Positions 1 to 9,313 of a stretch of DNA of 64,000 nt are shown here, piece by piece. Below the pieces are notes generated by a model. The model was given only the letters and a program-made list of their open reading frames with translations, was not told the DNA's origin and ran no database searches. The first letter of the stretch is position 1. Each line of letters begins with the position of its first letter. The stretch spans positions 744,001-808,000 of the forward strand of contig NZ_JAFBCD010000001.1 in NCBI RefSeq assembly GCF_016907545.1, written 5' to 3'. Source of the DNA: Paenarthrobacter ilicis. Its GTDB lineage: Bacteria; Actinomycetota; Actinomycetes; Actinomycetales; Micrococcaceae. The translations under genes were made by a program, and so were the position numbers.

Positions 1-100
1 GGTGCTTGGTGACGTTCTTCAGCGACGCGGTGTCGATGCTGCCGTTGGCGTGGCGGGGGGTGATGACCGGGGGGATGACGCCCTGGAATTGAGTGGACAC
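1..100 (-). CDS. DapA-family aldolase/synthase, N-terminal fragment
   Basis: Only the first 33 codons lie in the window; the gene runs off the left edge. The GTG start at 98-100 is preceded by GGAG (107-110). The encoded start contains FQGVIPPVITP, the characteristic first strand of the dihydrodipicolinate synthase/N-acetylneuraminate lyase superfamily of class I (Schiff-base) aldolases. The catalytic lysine lies outside the window, so the substrate cannot be judged. It is the last visible gene of the peptide-type ABC importer operon (37 bp after the ATPase gene), which suggests a catabolic aldolase acting on an imported compound rather than the lysine-biosynthetic DapA. That role is inferred from context only. 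Confidence 0.75.
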   Translation of the reverse strand, partial: MSTQFQGVIPPVITPRHANGSIDTASLKNVTKH

Positions 101-137
101 AGAATTCTCCGTTGTTTGTAGCTTGTGAAGGGAAAAA

Positions 138-944
138 CTAGATATGAAGCAGGCTTGGCGCGGCGCCCAGCAGCTTCTTGGTGTAGTCGTTGCTCGGGTT
201 GTCGAAGACCTGCGCGGCTGAGCCTTGTTCGACGATCTTGCCGAAGTACATGACGCAGATACGGTCCGAGACGTAGCGGACGGTCTGGATGTCGTGCGAG
301 ATGAACACCATGCCCAGGTTCAGCTGCGTCTTCAGGTCGGAGAGCAGGTTCAGGACCTGCGCACGGACGGAAACGTCCAGCGCCGACGTCGGCTCGTCCG
401 CCACGATGATGTCCGGGTCCAAGGCCAGGGCTCGGGCGATCGCCACGCGCTGGCGCTGGCCGCCGGAAACCTGCGACGGCGTCACTTCGGCTGCCGAGTG
501 CGGCAAGCCAACCAGCGCCAACAGTTCCTTGACCTTGGCAGCGCGCGTTGATGCGTTGCCGATGCCGTGAATCTGCAATGGATCGGTGAGGATGTCCTGG
601 ATGGTCATGCGCGGGTTCAGTGCTGTTGCCGGGTCCTGGAAGACCACGGAGACGGAGCGGCCGAACTGCTTGCGCATGGCCGCGTTCCGCTTGATGGCCG
701 GCTTTCCGTGGAACAAAACCTTGCCCGACGTCGGCGGCTGGAGTCCCACGAGCACTGAAGCAAGCGTGGACTTGCCGCAGCCGGACTCACCCACGATGCC
801 TACGGTTTCGCCGCGGCTGATGGTGAAGTCCACGCCGTCAACAGCTTTGACGATGTTTGGACGGAACAGGCCACCGGTCCGTGCGTGGTGGTAGACCTTG
901 ACGTCCTGGAGCTCAATGACCGGTTTGCCGGTTGATTCACTCAT
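138..944 (-). CDS. Peptide/nickel-type ABC importer, ATP-binding subunit (DppF/OppF-like)
   Basis: The 268-residue protein is a complete ABC ATPase of the dipeptide/oligopeptide/nickel importer class and powers uptake from the cytoplasmic face of the membrane. Visible motifs are Walker A GESGCGKST (about 52-60), the Q-loop VFQDP (about 101-105), the signature VSGGQRQR (about 159-166) and Walker B IIVADEP followed by SALD (about 179-190). Its start overlaps the stop of the upstream fused permease/ATPase gene by 4 bp, indicating translational coupling. With the ATPase domain of that fusion it would form the usual DppD/DppF-type heterodimer. The transported substrate is not determinable from sequence. 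Confidence 0.93.
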   Translation of the reverse strand: MSESTGKPVIELQDVKVYHHARTGGLFRPNIVKAVDGVDFTISRGETVGIVGESGCGKSTLASVLVGLQPPTSGKVLFHGKPAIKRNAAMRKQFGRSVSVVFQDPATALNPRMTIQDILTDPLQIHGIGNASTRAAKVKELLALVGLPHSAAEVTPSQVSGGQRQRVAIARALALDPDIIVADEPTSALDVSVRAQVLNLLSDLKTQLNLGMVFISHDIQTVRYVSDRICVMYFGKIVEQGSAAQVFDNPSNDYTKKLLGAAPSLLHI

Positions 945-3061
945 TTCGCGTCCTCCTTCACATGGCTCGCCCAGTAGTGGTCGGCATCGCCGCCGTTGAT
1001 CGAGTCAACGGAAGAAACCGCGGTGAGGACCAGTTTCTGGTGGGGATCGGCGTCGGGTCGCAGTGAGCGGGCCGCGAAGCGGTCGCCCGTGGCGAAGTCC
1101 CGCGGGGACGGGACCGTGCCGGGGATCTGGTGGAGGCGCACGGCGTCGGCCTCAATGGAGAGGACTGCGCCGAGCAAACCGCGGGTGTACTCGTGCTTGG
1201 GGTTCTGCAGAAGCTCGGAAGCCTGTGCGGTTTCCACCACCTGGCCGGCGTACATCACCGTGATGCGGTGGGCCAGCGAGGCGACCAACGCGAGGTCGTG
1301 GCTGACGAACACCATGGCGAAGCCGAGTTGTTCGCGCAGTTCGTTGAGCAGGTCCACAACCTGTTTCTGGACCGTGACGTCCAGGGCGGTGGTGGGCTCA
1401 TCGGCCACAACAATCTTGGGTGAACGGGAGAGGGCCATGGCGATCAGCACGCGTTGGCGCTGGCCGCCGGAGAGCTCATGCGGGTAGCTGGCGAGGGTCC
1501 GGACGGGATCCAGTTTCACCATTTCCAGGAGCTCGGCAGGAGTTTTGCGCCCACCGCGTTTGGTGAGTTGTTCCAGCTGGTCCTTGATCTTCATGGACGG
1601 ATTCAGGGAGCTCAACGCGTCCTGGTAGACCATGGCGATCTGTTCGCCCCGGAGGCCCTCATAGGCCTTCGGGTTGCTGTGCATGGTGGCGGAGTCCAGG
1701 AGTTCCTTGCCATCGAACTTGATGGAGCCGGTGACCTGGGCGGTCTTGGGCAGCAGCCCCATCACGGCCAGGGAAGTGATGGACTTGCCACAACCGGATT
1801 CGCCCACCAGGCCCATGGTTTCGCCCTCGCGGACGGTGAAGGAGACGTTGTCCACAATCGCGATGTCGCCGAAACGGCCCGGGAACCGGATGGAGAGGTT
1901 CTTCACCTCGAGCACGTTTCGCGCTTCGGGAGAAACCTGCGGGAGGCGGTCGGTGCGCTTCGCTTCGATTGCTGCCAGGAGTTCCAATTCGCGGTCCAGG
2001 AGGAGGTGCGGGTTGGTGGCGGCGAGCTTCACGTCGGTGAGCACGGCTGAGGAGCCGGCCCCGGAAGTGACGCCGTCAGCGGAAGCCGCCATGACGCCGT
2101 CGAGCTCGTGTGCCTCAACCACGGAGGGCTGGGCAACGGAGGTGGCAACCTCGGCATCGACGGCAACGGCTGCGGAGGATCCGTCGTCGTCCTTTACTAC
2201 AGGTGCCCGGCGGAGCTTCGGATTGACCATGGCGTCGGTGAGGCCCTCGGCCAGGATGTTTAGGGAGAGCACGGTCAGCAGGATGGTGAGGCCGGCGAAG
2301 GTAGTGGCCCACCAGCCGCCGGACAGGACCAGGTTGCGGCCGTAGGAGATCACGTTGCCCCAGGAAGGAGCGGGGTCCTGTACGCCGGCGCCCAGGAAGG
2401 ACAGCGAGGCTTCGAGGATGATGGCGTCGGCCACCATGACCGTGGCGAAGACCAGCACGGGGGCGGCGGTGTTGCGGACGATGTGCTTGACCAGGATGTA
2501 GAAGCGGCCGGCTCCGATCACGCGCTCGGCGCGGACGTAGTCTTCGCCGTACTGTGCCAGCACGTTGGCACGGACCACGCGGGCCAGCTGGGGGGTGTAA
2601 ATGATGGCGATCGCGATGATGATGGTGGGCACCGAGTTACCGAACGCTGCCAACAGCACGGCTGCGAGGGCGATGCCGGGGAATGCCATGAGGATGTCCA
2701 TGAGCCGCATGATGATCTCGTTCACGGACTTGCTGGAGGTGGCCGCGAACGAACCGAGGAGCGCTCCGGCCAAGATGGCCAAGGCAACCGCGCCCAGGCC
2801 GATCATCAGCGAGGACTGTGCGCCAAACAGGAGCCGGGAGAAAATGTCACGGCCCAGACGATCGGTTCCGAAGAAGTGTTCGGCGCCCGGCGGGGTGGCC
2901 GGGATAAAGGTCTCCAAGGGATCGTGCGGGGCAATGACCGGCGCGAAGATGGCCGCCAGGACAATCATGATGAGGAAGAGCAGGGCGATGCGGGAGCCCC
3001 AGGGCAGGGCCTTGAAACGAATGCCCGGGGCACTTAGCCGTTCTGCGAGCTTGCTGCGCAT
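941..3061 (-). CDS. Fused ABC importer permease (DppC-like) and ATPase (DppD-like)
   Basis: This 706-residue protein joins two normally separate importer subunits. Residues about 1-285 are a DppC-type permease with hydrophobic segments and an EAA loop region (about 165-195). Residues about 285-380 form an Ala/Val/Asp-rich linker. Residues about 385-700 are an ABC ATPase with Walker A GESGCGKS (about 420-427), signature LSGGQRQR, Walker B VVADEP and a C-terminal oligopeptide/dipeptide-type extension. The single frame is open throughout, so this is a true fusion and not an assembly artefact at a stop codon. It lies 3 bp after the DppB-like gene and overlaps the DppF-like gene by 4 bp. Fusions of this kind occur in other actinobacteria. 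Confidence 0.92.
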   Translation of the reverse strand: MRSKLAERLSAPGIRFKALPWGSRIALLFLIMIVLAAIFAPVIAPHDPLETFIPATPPGAEHFFGTDRLGRDIFSRLLFGAQSSLMIGLGAVALAILAGALLGSFAATSSKSVNEIIMRLMDILMAFPGIALAAVLLAAFGNSVPTIIIAIAIIYTPQLARVVRANVLAQYGEDYVRAERVIGAGRFYILVKHIVRNTAAPVLVFATVMVADAIILEASLSFLGAGVQDPAPSWGNVISYGRNLVLSGGWWATTFAGLTILLTVLSLNILAEGLTDAMVNPKLRRAPVVKDDDGSSAAVAVDAEVATSVAQPSVVEAHELDGVMAASADGVTSGAGSSAVLTDVKLAATNPHLLLDRELELLAAIEAKRTDRLPQVSPEARNVLEVKNLSIRFPGRFGDIAIVDNVSFTVREGETMGLVGESGCGKSITSLAVMGLLPKTAQVTGSIKFDGKELLDSATMHSNPKAYEGLRGEQIAMVYQDALSSLNPSMKIKDQLEQLTKRGGRKTPAELLEMVKLDPVRTLASYPHELSGGQRQRVLIAMALSRSPKIVVADEPTTALDVTVQKQVVDLLNELREQLGFAMVFVSHDLALVASLAHRITVMYAGQVVETAQASELLQNPKHEYTRGLLGAVLSIEADAVRLHQIPGTVPSPRDFATGDRFAARSLRPDADPHQKLVLTAVSSVDSINGGDADHYWASHVKEDAK

Positions 3062-3064
3062 GAG

Positions 3065-4021
3065 CTATACCGTCCTGATTCGGGGGTTGATGAGCAGGTA
3101 GAGGAGGTCCACCACGATGTTCACCAGAACAAAGGTGACCGAGATGGTGAGCACCACGCCCTGGACCAGGTTGACGTCCAGGTTGGTGATGCCGTTGAGG
3201 ATCAGTTGGCCCATGCCGGGCAGGGCGAAAATCATTTCAATCACGACGGCGCCGCCCAGCAAGTAGCCGACGCGAAGTCCCAGCACGGTCACCGGGGTGA
3301 CGAGCGCGTTGCGGAGGACGTTCTTGGAGACCACCTCGCGGTAGGGGACACCGTTGCCGATGGCGGTGCGGACGTAGTCGCGGTCCAGTTCTTCAACCAT
3401 CGAGGTGCGGACCACGCGGATCAGGGACGCTGAGACCGGGATGCCGAGGGCGAGTGCCGGGAGGGCCATCGAGTTGAGCCAACCGCCAAAGCCGGATTCC
3501 GGCGTCGCAATTCCGCCCGAGGGGAACATCGGGTTCTCACCGAGGGCGAACCACTGGATGAGCAGGATGCCGAGCCAGAATGACGGCGTAGCAATCGCGG
3601 CGATGGAGAAGACGCGGACCAGCTGGTCCTGCCATTTGTCGCGGTACAGGGCGCCCATGATGCCGAAGGCCAGGGAGAGCACGATCGCAATGAGGACGCC
3701 AAGGAAGGTGAGTTGAAGGGTCAGGGGAAACGCCGAGGCGATCATGGACGCCACCGACTTGGCCGGTGGTGTGGTGACGCCGAGGTCGAACTGCAGGAGC
3801 TTGCCGAGGAATCGGAAGTACTGCAGGACCAGGGGGTCGTTCAGGCCATTGTCCTGGCGGTACTGCTGCTTGGCTTCTTCGCTGGCGCCATCGCCGAGGG
3901 CGGAGCTTGCCTGATCGCCGGGAGCGGCCTGCAGGACGAGGAAGACGAGCAACGTAATGCCCAGGATCATCAATGGCAATGCTGCAAGTCTGCGGCCTAG
4001 CAAACGCAATATGGTGACCAA
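3065..4021 (-). CDS. ABC importer permease (DppB-like)
   Basis: The 318-residue membrane protein matches the DppB/OppB permease class: an N-terminal transmembrane segment, a periplasm-side loop and five further hydrophobic segments, with an EAA-type loop around VRTAIGNGVPYREVVSKNVLRN and the typical late motif FALPGMGQL. The start is a TTG (4019-4021) because GGAG sits about 7 bases upstream and no ATG or GTG is better placed. It partners with the permease half of the next gene to form the channel of the importer. A large hairpin precedes it in the operon. Confidence 0.9.
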   Translation of the reverse strand: MVTILRLLGRRLAALPLMILGITLLVFLVLQAAPGDQASSALGDGASEEAKQQYRQDNGLNDPLVLQYFRFLGKLLQFDLGVTTPPAKSVASMIASAFPLTLQLTFLGVLIAIVLSLAFGIMGALYRDKWQDQLVRVFSIAAIATPSFWLGILLIQWFALGENPMFPSGGIATPESGFGGWLNSMALPALALGIPVSASLIRVVRTSMVEELDRDYVRTAIGNGVPYREVVSKNVLRNALVTPVTVLGLRVGYLLGGAVVIEMIFALPGMGQLILNGITNLDVNLVQGVVLTISVTFVLVNIVVDLLYLLINPRIRTV

Positions 4022-4050
4022 TGTGTTCTCCGGTTGGTTGGATGCTGCTG

Positions 4051-4111
4051 GTTGCGGGGCCCGCTCTGCGGGCTATTTGGGGGATTTAGGCCGCAGAGCG
4101 GGCCCCACAAC
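4051..4111. other. Long intra-operon hairpin
   Basis: Positions 4051-4071 and 4091-4111 form a 21-bp inverted repeat with one mismatch and a 19-base loop. It lies between the substrate-binding protein gene and the downstream permease gene of the same operon, and there is no T-run on the minus strand, so a simple Rho-independent terminator is unlikely. In ABC importer operons such structures often stabilise the upstream binding-protein message or reduce downstream expression; that role here is inference. Confidence 0.7.
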
Positions 4112-4123
4112 GTGAAGGGGGCT

Positions 4124-5746
4124 TTAGGCAGTTCGTCCGACGTCGACGAATGACAAGCCGGTGGTGGGCAGTGGCTGGAAGCCGTTGAGCTTCTTCTCAT
4201 CCCAGGCGCTGGGGAGTTGGCGGTGGAAGACTGGATACAGGGGTACCTCTTCAGAGACCATGTCCACGATTTCGCCCACGATCTTCTTGGCGTCGTCACC
4301 CGAGGCCTGTGAGCCCTTGTTCATGAGTTCCTGCAGCTTGGTGCGCTCAGGAGTGGTCCAGAAGGCGCGCTTGTCCATCCAGGTTGCACCCGAGTAGAAC
4401 CAGCTCAGGAGCAGGTCTGCATCGTTGCCGAAGACGGAGGGATCGCCGGGTGCTGCCACCACGGAGTAATCGCCCTTGCCCACACGGTCGCTGTACAAAG
4501 CGCCGGACTGGAGGCTCTTCACGGTGACCTTGACGCCAGGGATCTTGTTCCAGGATTCGAGGATCAGTGGTGCAACGTCCTTGACCCAGGCGGTGTCCGT
4601 TGTCAGGAGTTCGAACTCGAGGTTGGTGACGCCGGCCTGCTTCAGGAGTTCCTCGGCCTTGGACGTGTCAAAGCCATAGACATTCTTGGCCTTGACGTAG
4701 TCCGGGTGGCCTTCCTGGAAGTAGGAGCTGGCGGCCTTGGCGTTGCCGAACAGCGCCTTCTTGATGATGGCGTCCTTGTCCAGGCCGTAGTGCAGGGCTT
4801 GGCGCACCAGCTTGTTGTCAAAGGGGGCTTTGGCGCAGTTGAACATGAGGAACAGCAGGCCGAAGGACTGGACCGACTCCACCTTGACCTTGGACTTCAA
4901 ACCGTCCACGTCCAGGTAAGGAACGTCTTCGATCGCCTGGACGCGTCCCGACTGCACGGCCGTGACACGGGCGGCGGCGTCGGAGAGCAACAGCCAGTTC
5001 ATGCCCTTGGCCAGTGCAGGCTTGGGGCCGTTGTAATCAGCGAAGGCCTCGAAAACGATCTTGTCGTCCTTGACAGCAGAGACGAGCTTGTAGGGGCCGG
5101 AGCCCACGGGCTTCGCGTCGAAGGCCTTCAAATCGGTGGCCAGTGCCTTGGGCACAACCTTGACTACCGAGATGCGGGGGCCGAACCCGGGGAAGGCGTA
5201 CTTAAGGGTGAACTCCACGGTCTTGGCATCCAGCGGCTTGACGTCCTGGATGAAGGGGATGAACTGGGAGAACAGGGACTTGTTGGCGGGGTCCATCACG
5301 CGGGTGAAGGAGTAGGCAACATCCTCGGTAGTGACGGGGGAACCGTCATGGAACTTGGCGCCATCGCGGATGGTCACCTGGTAGGTGGTGTCGTTGACCT
5401 TCTTGGGGTCCGTGGCTGCCAAGGCGTTGTACGGCTGACGCGTGGCGGGGTGCAGTTCGATGAGGCCTTCGAAGATGTGCAGGTTGGCGGCCATCGGGGT
5501 GGCGCCGGAGGAGCTCAGCGGGTCAAAACCCGTGGAAAGGGCGTAGGAGATGCCGGCCTCGATGATGAGGTCCTTGTTGACCGCGGCCGTGTTGGTGGTT
5601 GTCCCCGTGGTGGTGCTGGCAGCGCCGCCGCACGCAGAAAGGGTTGCCGTGAAGGCGGCTGCTGCACCAACTGCGCCGCTCAGCTTCAGGAAGTTCCGGC
5701 GGCTGGCGTCATTGACCAGCGGCAGGCTGTGGATCGTCTTGCTCAT
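4124..5746 (-). CDS. ABC importer substrate-binding lipoprotein (SBP family 5)
   Basis: The 540-residue protein is an extracytoplasmic solute-binding protein of family 5 (peptide/nickel/opine class). The ATG at 5744-5746 is preferred over an upstream start because GGTGAGG precedes it and because it places a signal sequence at the N-terminus: twin arginines SRRNFLKL (about 15-22), a hydrophobic stretch and a lipobox LSAC with Cys 39, so it is probably a Tat-exported lipoprotein. The mature part shows the family pattern GPYKLVS and a C-terminal Arg/Pro-rich dipeptide-binding fold. It is the first gene of the importer operon and is divergent from a GntR-family regulator. Confidence 0.92.
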   Translation of the reverse strand: MSKTIHSLPLVNDASRRNFLKLSGAVGAAAAFTATLSACGGAASTTTGTTTNTAAVNKDLIIEAGISYALSTGFDPLSSSGATPMAANLHIFEGLIELHPATRQPYNALAATDPKKVNDTTYQVTIRDGAKFHDGSPVTTEDVAYSFTRVMDPANKSLFSQFIPFIQDVKPLDAKTVEFTLKYAFPGFGPRISVVKVVPKALATDLKAFDAKPVGSGPYKLVSAVKDDKIVFEAFADYNGPKPALAKGMNWLLLSDAAARVTAVQSGRVQAIEDVPYLDVDGLKSKVKVESVQSFGLLFLMFNCAKAPFDNKLVRQALHYGLDKDAIIKKALFGNAKAASSYFQEGHPDYVKAKNVYGFDTSKAEELLKQAGVTNLEFELLTTDTAWVKDVAPLILESWNKIPGVKVTVKSLQSGALYSDRVGKGDYSVVAAPGDPSVFGNDADLLLSWFYSGATWMDKRAFWTTPERTKLQELMNKGSQASGDDAKKIVGEIVDMVSEEVPLYPVFHRQLPSAWDEKKLNGFQPLPTTGLSFVDVGRTA

Positions 5747-5777
5747 AGGGTGCCTCACCATTCGCGTTTCGTGGGTT

Positions 5778-5798
5778 ATCGGATGTAGGACGTCCGAT
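5778..5798. promoter_or_regulatory. Candidate GntR-family operator (palindrome)
   Basis: The half-site ATCGGATGT (5778-5786) and ACGTCCGAT (5790-5798) form an imperfect palindrome with a 3-base centre, located just upstream of the importer operon start. The same half-site recurs inverted as ACATCCGAT at 5919-5927, nearer the regulator gene. Spacing and position fit binding by the divergently encoded FadR-like regulator, but no binding data exist here. Confidence 0.5.
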
Positions 5799-5918
5799 GC
5801 TCGTATGGAAACTGTAAGGGCGGTCACAAGAGAACGTCAAGTGAGTGATTGCCGGCTGCGGCCGGTGCGGAAGGGAATTCTCAGAGGAATTCGGCGGCAC
5901 AGCTATCAGGGAGGTGGG

Positions 5919-5927
5919 ACATCCGAT
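5919..5927. promoter_or_regulatory. Second copy of the candidate operator half-site
   Basis: ACATCCGAT is the exact reverse complement of the half-site at 5778-5786. It lies in the same divergent intergenic region about 105 bases ahead of the regulator start, which would allow autoregulation. A single 9-bp match is weak evidence on its own. Confidence 0.35.
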
Positions 5928-6031
5928 ATTGTATGCTGCGAGTAACTCATTCTGCGGTGGGCACTAAGCTCGCCTCAATATTAACACCGCACCGCCTTCT
6001 TGCAGGGTGGCGCATTGGCTAGGAGAGCGCC

Positions 6032-6760
6032 ATGACAACTTCCGGTGTAGTTCCGCAAGCGCGGTTCAGTGCACAGGCCCGGCTGCGTGCCTTGCAGTCG
6101 GACATTATGGAATTGATCCTCGAGCGCGAACTTGAGGCCGGCGATCCGTTGCCCACGGAGAGCGAGCTGTCCGTCGCCCTGGGCGTCGGCCGCAACACCC
6201 TGCGTGAATCCCTCAAAGTCCTCCAGGCCCTGGGCGTGATCGAGATCCGTCACGGATTCGGGATGTTCGTGGCTCCCAGCAACTTCGACGCTCTGGCTGA
6301 CGGCCTGACTTTCCGGGGTCGGCTGTCCCTGCGCCATCAGGGACTGGAGGCGCTGCAACTGGTTGATGTTCGCCAGGCACTGGAGTCGGGCCTCATCGGA
6401 TCCTCCATGGACGTCATGACCAAAGAGCAGCTTGCCTCCATTGAAGAGGCCGTGAAGCAGATGGAGGACTTGGCTGCTGCCGGGGAGAACTTCGTTGCCG
6501 CCGACGCTGAGTTTCATCGCCGGCTGTTCGAGCCGCTCAACAATGAACTCCTGATCAATTTGATGGGCGTCTTCTGGAAGGTCTACCGGAAGATCCACGT
6601 GGAAATCGGAGCAGGCAACGAGGACCTGGTGAAGACTGCTGCCATGCACCGCAGCATCTATACGGCAGTAGCAACAGGAAACCGTGCCGCGGCGTCTGAA
6701 CTGCTCAACCGGCACTTTGACGGCATCCGTCGGCGCATCAGCGAAGCTGTGGGCGACTAG
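6032..6760 (+). CDS. GntR-family transcriptional regulator, FadR/FCD subfamily
   Basis: The 242-residue protein has an N-terminal winged helix-turn-helix (about 10-75; the typical GntR string LPTESELSVALGVGRNTLRES is visible) and an all-helical FCD effector domain with the metal/ligand-binding pattern (D...R at about 105-110, EFHRRL near 167, and a late H in MHRSIYTAV). FCD domains bind small carboxylic or sugar acids. The ATG has GGAGAG upstream. Its divergent placement from the importer/aldolase operon makes it the likely local repressor. Confidence 0.92.
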   Translation: MTTSGVVPQARFSAQARLRALQSDIMELILERELEAGDPLPTESELSVALGVGRNTLRESLKVLQALGVIEIRHGFGMFVAPSNFDALADGLTFRGRLSLRHQGLEALQLVDVRQALESGLIGSSMDVMTKEQLASIEEAVKQMEDLAAAGENFVAADAEFHRRLFEPLNNELLINLMGVFWKVYRKIHVEIGAGNEDLVKTAAMHRSIYTAVATGNRAAASELLNRHFDGIRRRISEAVGD

Positions 6761-6772
6761 CGGACGTAACCG

Positions 6773-6820
6773 CAAGGGCCGCCGTCGTACTTTCTTTTGG
6801 GAGTACGACGGCGGCCCTTG
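6773..6820 (+). terminator. Terminator hairpin after the GntR gene
   Basis: Positions 6773-6791 and 6802-6820 form a perfect 19-bp stem with a 10-base loop, followed by a short T-containing tract. It lies 13 bp after the regulator stop codon. Confidence 0.8.
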
Positions 6821-6925
6821 CTGTTTCTGCCGCCCGTCACCGAACGGGGCCGCATGTGTGCGCGTTCTGACGCTCCATGACCCGCTGATCTTCTACCTGG
6901 ATGGGGGGGGGCTCAGGGAAAACAA

Positions 6926-6957
6926 AAGACCCGCACCGGCGAACCGATGCGGGTCTT
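6926..6957 (-). terminator. Terminator downstream of tRNA-Arg
   Basis: AAGACCCGCA (6926-6935) pairs with TGCGGGTCTT (6948-6957); on the minus strand the stem is followed by TTGTTTT. It sits 7 bp beyond the tRNA 3' end and may also act on the plus strand. Confidence 0.8.
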
Positions 6958-6963
6958 GATTTG

Positions 6964-7037
<74 letters not shown>

Positions 7038-7144
7038 ATTTCGTGTGATTCTCGGCGGTCTGTTTCTCTGACCCCCTCGAACCTCAATAAACTGTACAGA
7101 AGTTCATGTGAAGTTCCAAATCGATCGGGTGTTATCTAGGCAAC

Positions 7145-7171
7145 TAGACCGGTCTACGTGACCTTAGTCAC
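7145..7171. promoter_or_regulatory. CRP/GlxR-type operator and adjacent palindrome upstream of pckG
   Basis: GTGA-CCTTAG-TCAC (7158-7171) matches the core GTGA-N6-TCAC of the CRP/FNR-family consensus used by actinobacterial CRP/GlxR proteins. Immediately before it is a perfect 12-bp palindrome TAGACCGGTCTA (7145-7156). Both lie about 150 bp upstream of the PEP carboxykinase start, a gene class commonly controlled by carbon status. Regulation here is inferred from the match. Confidence 0.6.
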
Positions 7172-7321
7172 TTAAATCGCCCCTTTCGCGCTCCCGCCCC
7201 TTGATTTCCCGCGGATTTCACTTTCCAGTCCCGCGAATGTCCGATGTCTGACAACGGATTGGTCTGGTCCGCTCCCCCTATCGTTTAGGACACACCACTG
7301 AACCCGAGGAAGGGAACCGCA

Positions 7322-9157
7322 ATGGGCGATCTGGCGCGACTGCCGCTGCTTGAGAAGGCACCTACTACCCATGCACGCCTGCTGGCCTGGGTTGAGGAAG
7401 TTGCCGAGCTGACCCAACCGGACCGCATCCACTGGGTGGACGGCAGCGAAGCAGAGAACACGAGGCTCACTGACGAGCTCGTAGAGGCCGGCACACTCAA
7501 GCGCCTCAACCCGGAAACGTTCCCGAACTCCTTCGCAGCGTTCTCCGATCCGGCCGACGTAGCCCGTGTGGAAGAGCAGACCTTCATCTGCTCCGAGAAC
7601 GAGCGCGACGCAGGCTTTACCAACAACTGGATGGCTCCGGCCGAGATGAAGCAGAAACTGCGCGGCCTGTTCGCCGGTTCAATGCGCGGCCGCACCATGT
7701 ACGTCATCCCGTTCGTCATGGGCCACCTCGACGCCGAGGACCCCAAGTTCGGCGTCGAGATCACCGACTCCGCCTATGTCGTGGCTTCCATGCGGATCAT
7801 GGCCCGCATCGGTACGGACGTTCTGGACCGCATTACCCAGACGGACGCCTTCTTTGTCCCCGCACTCCATTCACTGGGCGCGCCGTTGGAAGCCGGCCAG
7901 GAAGACGTTGCCTGGCCGTGCAACCCGGACAAGTGGATTGTCCACTTCCCGGAAGAGCGCTCCATCTGGTCCTTTGGATCCGGCTACGGCGGAAACGCCC
8001 TGCTGGGGAAGAAGTGCTACGCCCTGCGCATCGCCTCGGTCATGGCGCGCGACGAAGGCTGGCTCGCCGAGCACATGCTCATCCTGAAGCTGACCTCCCC
8101 GGAGCAGAAGACCTACTACGTCTCCGCTGCTTTCCCGTCTGCCTGTGGCAAGACCAACCTCGCCCTGCTGGACCCCACCATCGAGGGCTGGAAGGTGGAG
8201 ACCCTCGGCGACGACATCACGTGGATGCGCTTCGGAAAAGAAGGCGAACTCCGCGCCGTCAACCCCGAGGCCGGCCTGTTCGGCGTAGCACCGGGCACGG
8301 GCTGGGGCACCAACCCCAACGCCATGCGCGCCATCGCCAAGGGCAACAGCATCTTCACCAACATTGCGCTGACTGATGATGGTGGCGTGTGGTGGGAAGG
8401 GATGACCGAAGATACTCCGGCTCACCTGACCGACTGGCGCGGCCAGTCCTGGACCCCGGACTCCGACGCTCCCGCAGCGCACCCGAACTCCCGCTTCTGC
8501 ACGCCGATCGACCAGATCGACATGCTGGCCGAAGAGTACTTCAGCCCGGAGGGTGTTGAACTGTCCGCGATCCTGTTCGGTGGCCGCCGCAAGACCACCA
8601 TCCCGCTGGTCACCGAGGCCCGCAACTGGTCCAACGGCATCTTCATGGGCGCCACGCTGTCTTCGGAGACCACGGCTGCTGCCGCGGGTGCCGTTGGTGT
8701 GGTCCGCCGCGACCCCATGGCCATGCTGCCCTTCATCGGTTACGACGCAGGTGACTACCTGAACCACTGGGTGAACCTGTCCGCCAAGGCCAACTCACTT
8801 GGTCAGAACCGCCTGCCCAAGATCTTCCTGGTCAACTGGTTCCGTCGTACCGCTGACGGTGGCTTTGCCTGGCCTGGTTTCGGTGACAACGCACGTGTGC
8901 TCAAGTGGGCAATCGAGCGTTTGGAAGGCAAGGCTGACGCTGTGGAGACCCCGATCGGTTTTGTCCCGACCGGTGAATCCATCGACCTCGAAGGCTTGGA
9001 CATGACCCCGGCTGACGTCGAAGCGGCTGTCCGCGTGGATGCCGACGAGTGGGCCACCGAGCTGGCATCCATCGAAGAGTGGTTCGCCAACTTCGGTGGA
9101 TCGCTCCCGGCGGCCCTGCAATCCGAACTGGACGGCCTCAAAACCCGTCTGGGCTAG
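7322..9157 (+). CDS. pckG: Phosphoenolpyruvate carboxykinase (GTP)
   Basis: The 611-residue enzyme interconverts oxaloacetate + GTP with PEP + CO2 + GDP, the entry step of gluconeogenesis. It is full length for the GTP-dependent class and carries the kinase P-loop [11 protein letters not shown] (about 271-281), the metal/PEP region [10 protein letters not shown], the substrate loop [12 protein letters not shown] and the C-terminal lid segment NWFRR. The ATG follows GAGGAAGGG. It stands alone, with a CRP/GlxR-type site upstream and a strong hairpin downstream, so it is probably a monocistronic gene controlled by carbon source. Confidence 0.97.
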   Translation: MGDLARLPLLEKAPTTHARLLAWVEEVAELTQPDRIHWVDGSEAENTRLTDELVEAGTLKRLNPETFPNSFAAFSDPADVARVEEQTFICSENERDAGFTNNWMAPAEMKQKLRGLFAGSMRGRTMYVIPFVMGHLDAEDPKFGVEITDSAYVVASMRIMARIGTDVLDRITQTDAFFVPALHSLGAPLEAGQEDVAWPCNPDKWIVHFPEERSIWSFGSGYGGNALLGKKCYALRIASVMARDEGWLAEHMLILKLTSPEQKTYYVSAAFPSACGKTNLALLDPTIEGWKVETLGDDITWMRFGKEGELRAVNPEAGLFGVAPGTGWGTNPNAMRAIAKGNSIFTNIALTDDGGVWWEGMTEDTPAHLTDWRGQSWTPDSDAPAAHPNSRFCTPIDQIDMLAEEYFSPEGVELSAILFGGRRKTTIPLVTEARNWSNGIFMGATLSSETTAAAAGAVGVVRRDPMAMLPFIGYDAGDYLNHWVNLSAKANSLGQNRLPKIFLVNWFRRTADGGFAWPGFGDNARVLKWAIERLEGKADAVETPIGFVPTGESIDLEGLDMTPADVEAAVRVDADEWATELASIEEWFANFGGSLPAALQSELDGLKTRLG

Positions 9158-9188
9158 ACCTCTTAGGAACAACGGCGTTCTTAAGTGC

Positions 9189-9237
9189 ACGACGACGGCC
9201 CGTCACCTTTCCATGAAAGGTGACGGGCCGCCGTCGT
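9189..9237 (+). terminator. Terminator after pckG
   Basis: Positions 9189-9210 and 9216-9237 form a 22-bp stem with one mismatch and a 5-base loop followed by TTTAAG. It can also serve the convergent minus-strand gene that ends at 9314. Confidence 0.8.
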
Positions 9238-9313
9238 TTAAGTGCCGCCGTCGTTTAAGTCAGTTGGCGGCCGTTGCTGCGATGCTCCGGGCCAGGTTCG
9301 TCTGAACGGAGCC

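Noticed and set aside
4706-5788. Long plus-strand frame opposite the substrate-binding protein gene
   Set aside because: Translation is Gly/Val/Gln-rich without motifs, and the minus strand encodes a clear solute-binding lipoprotein.
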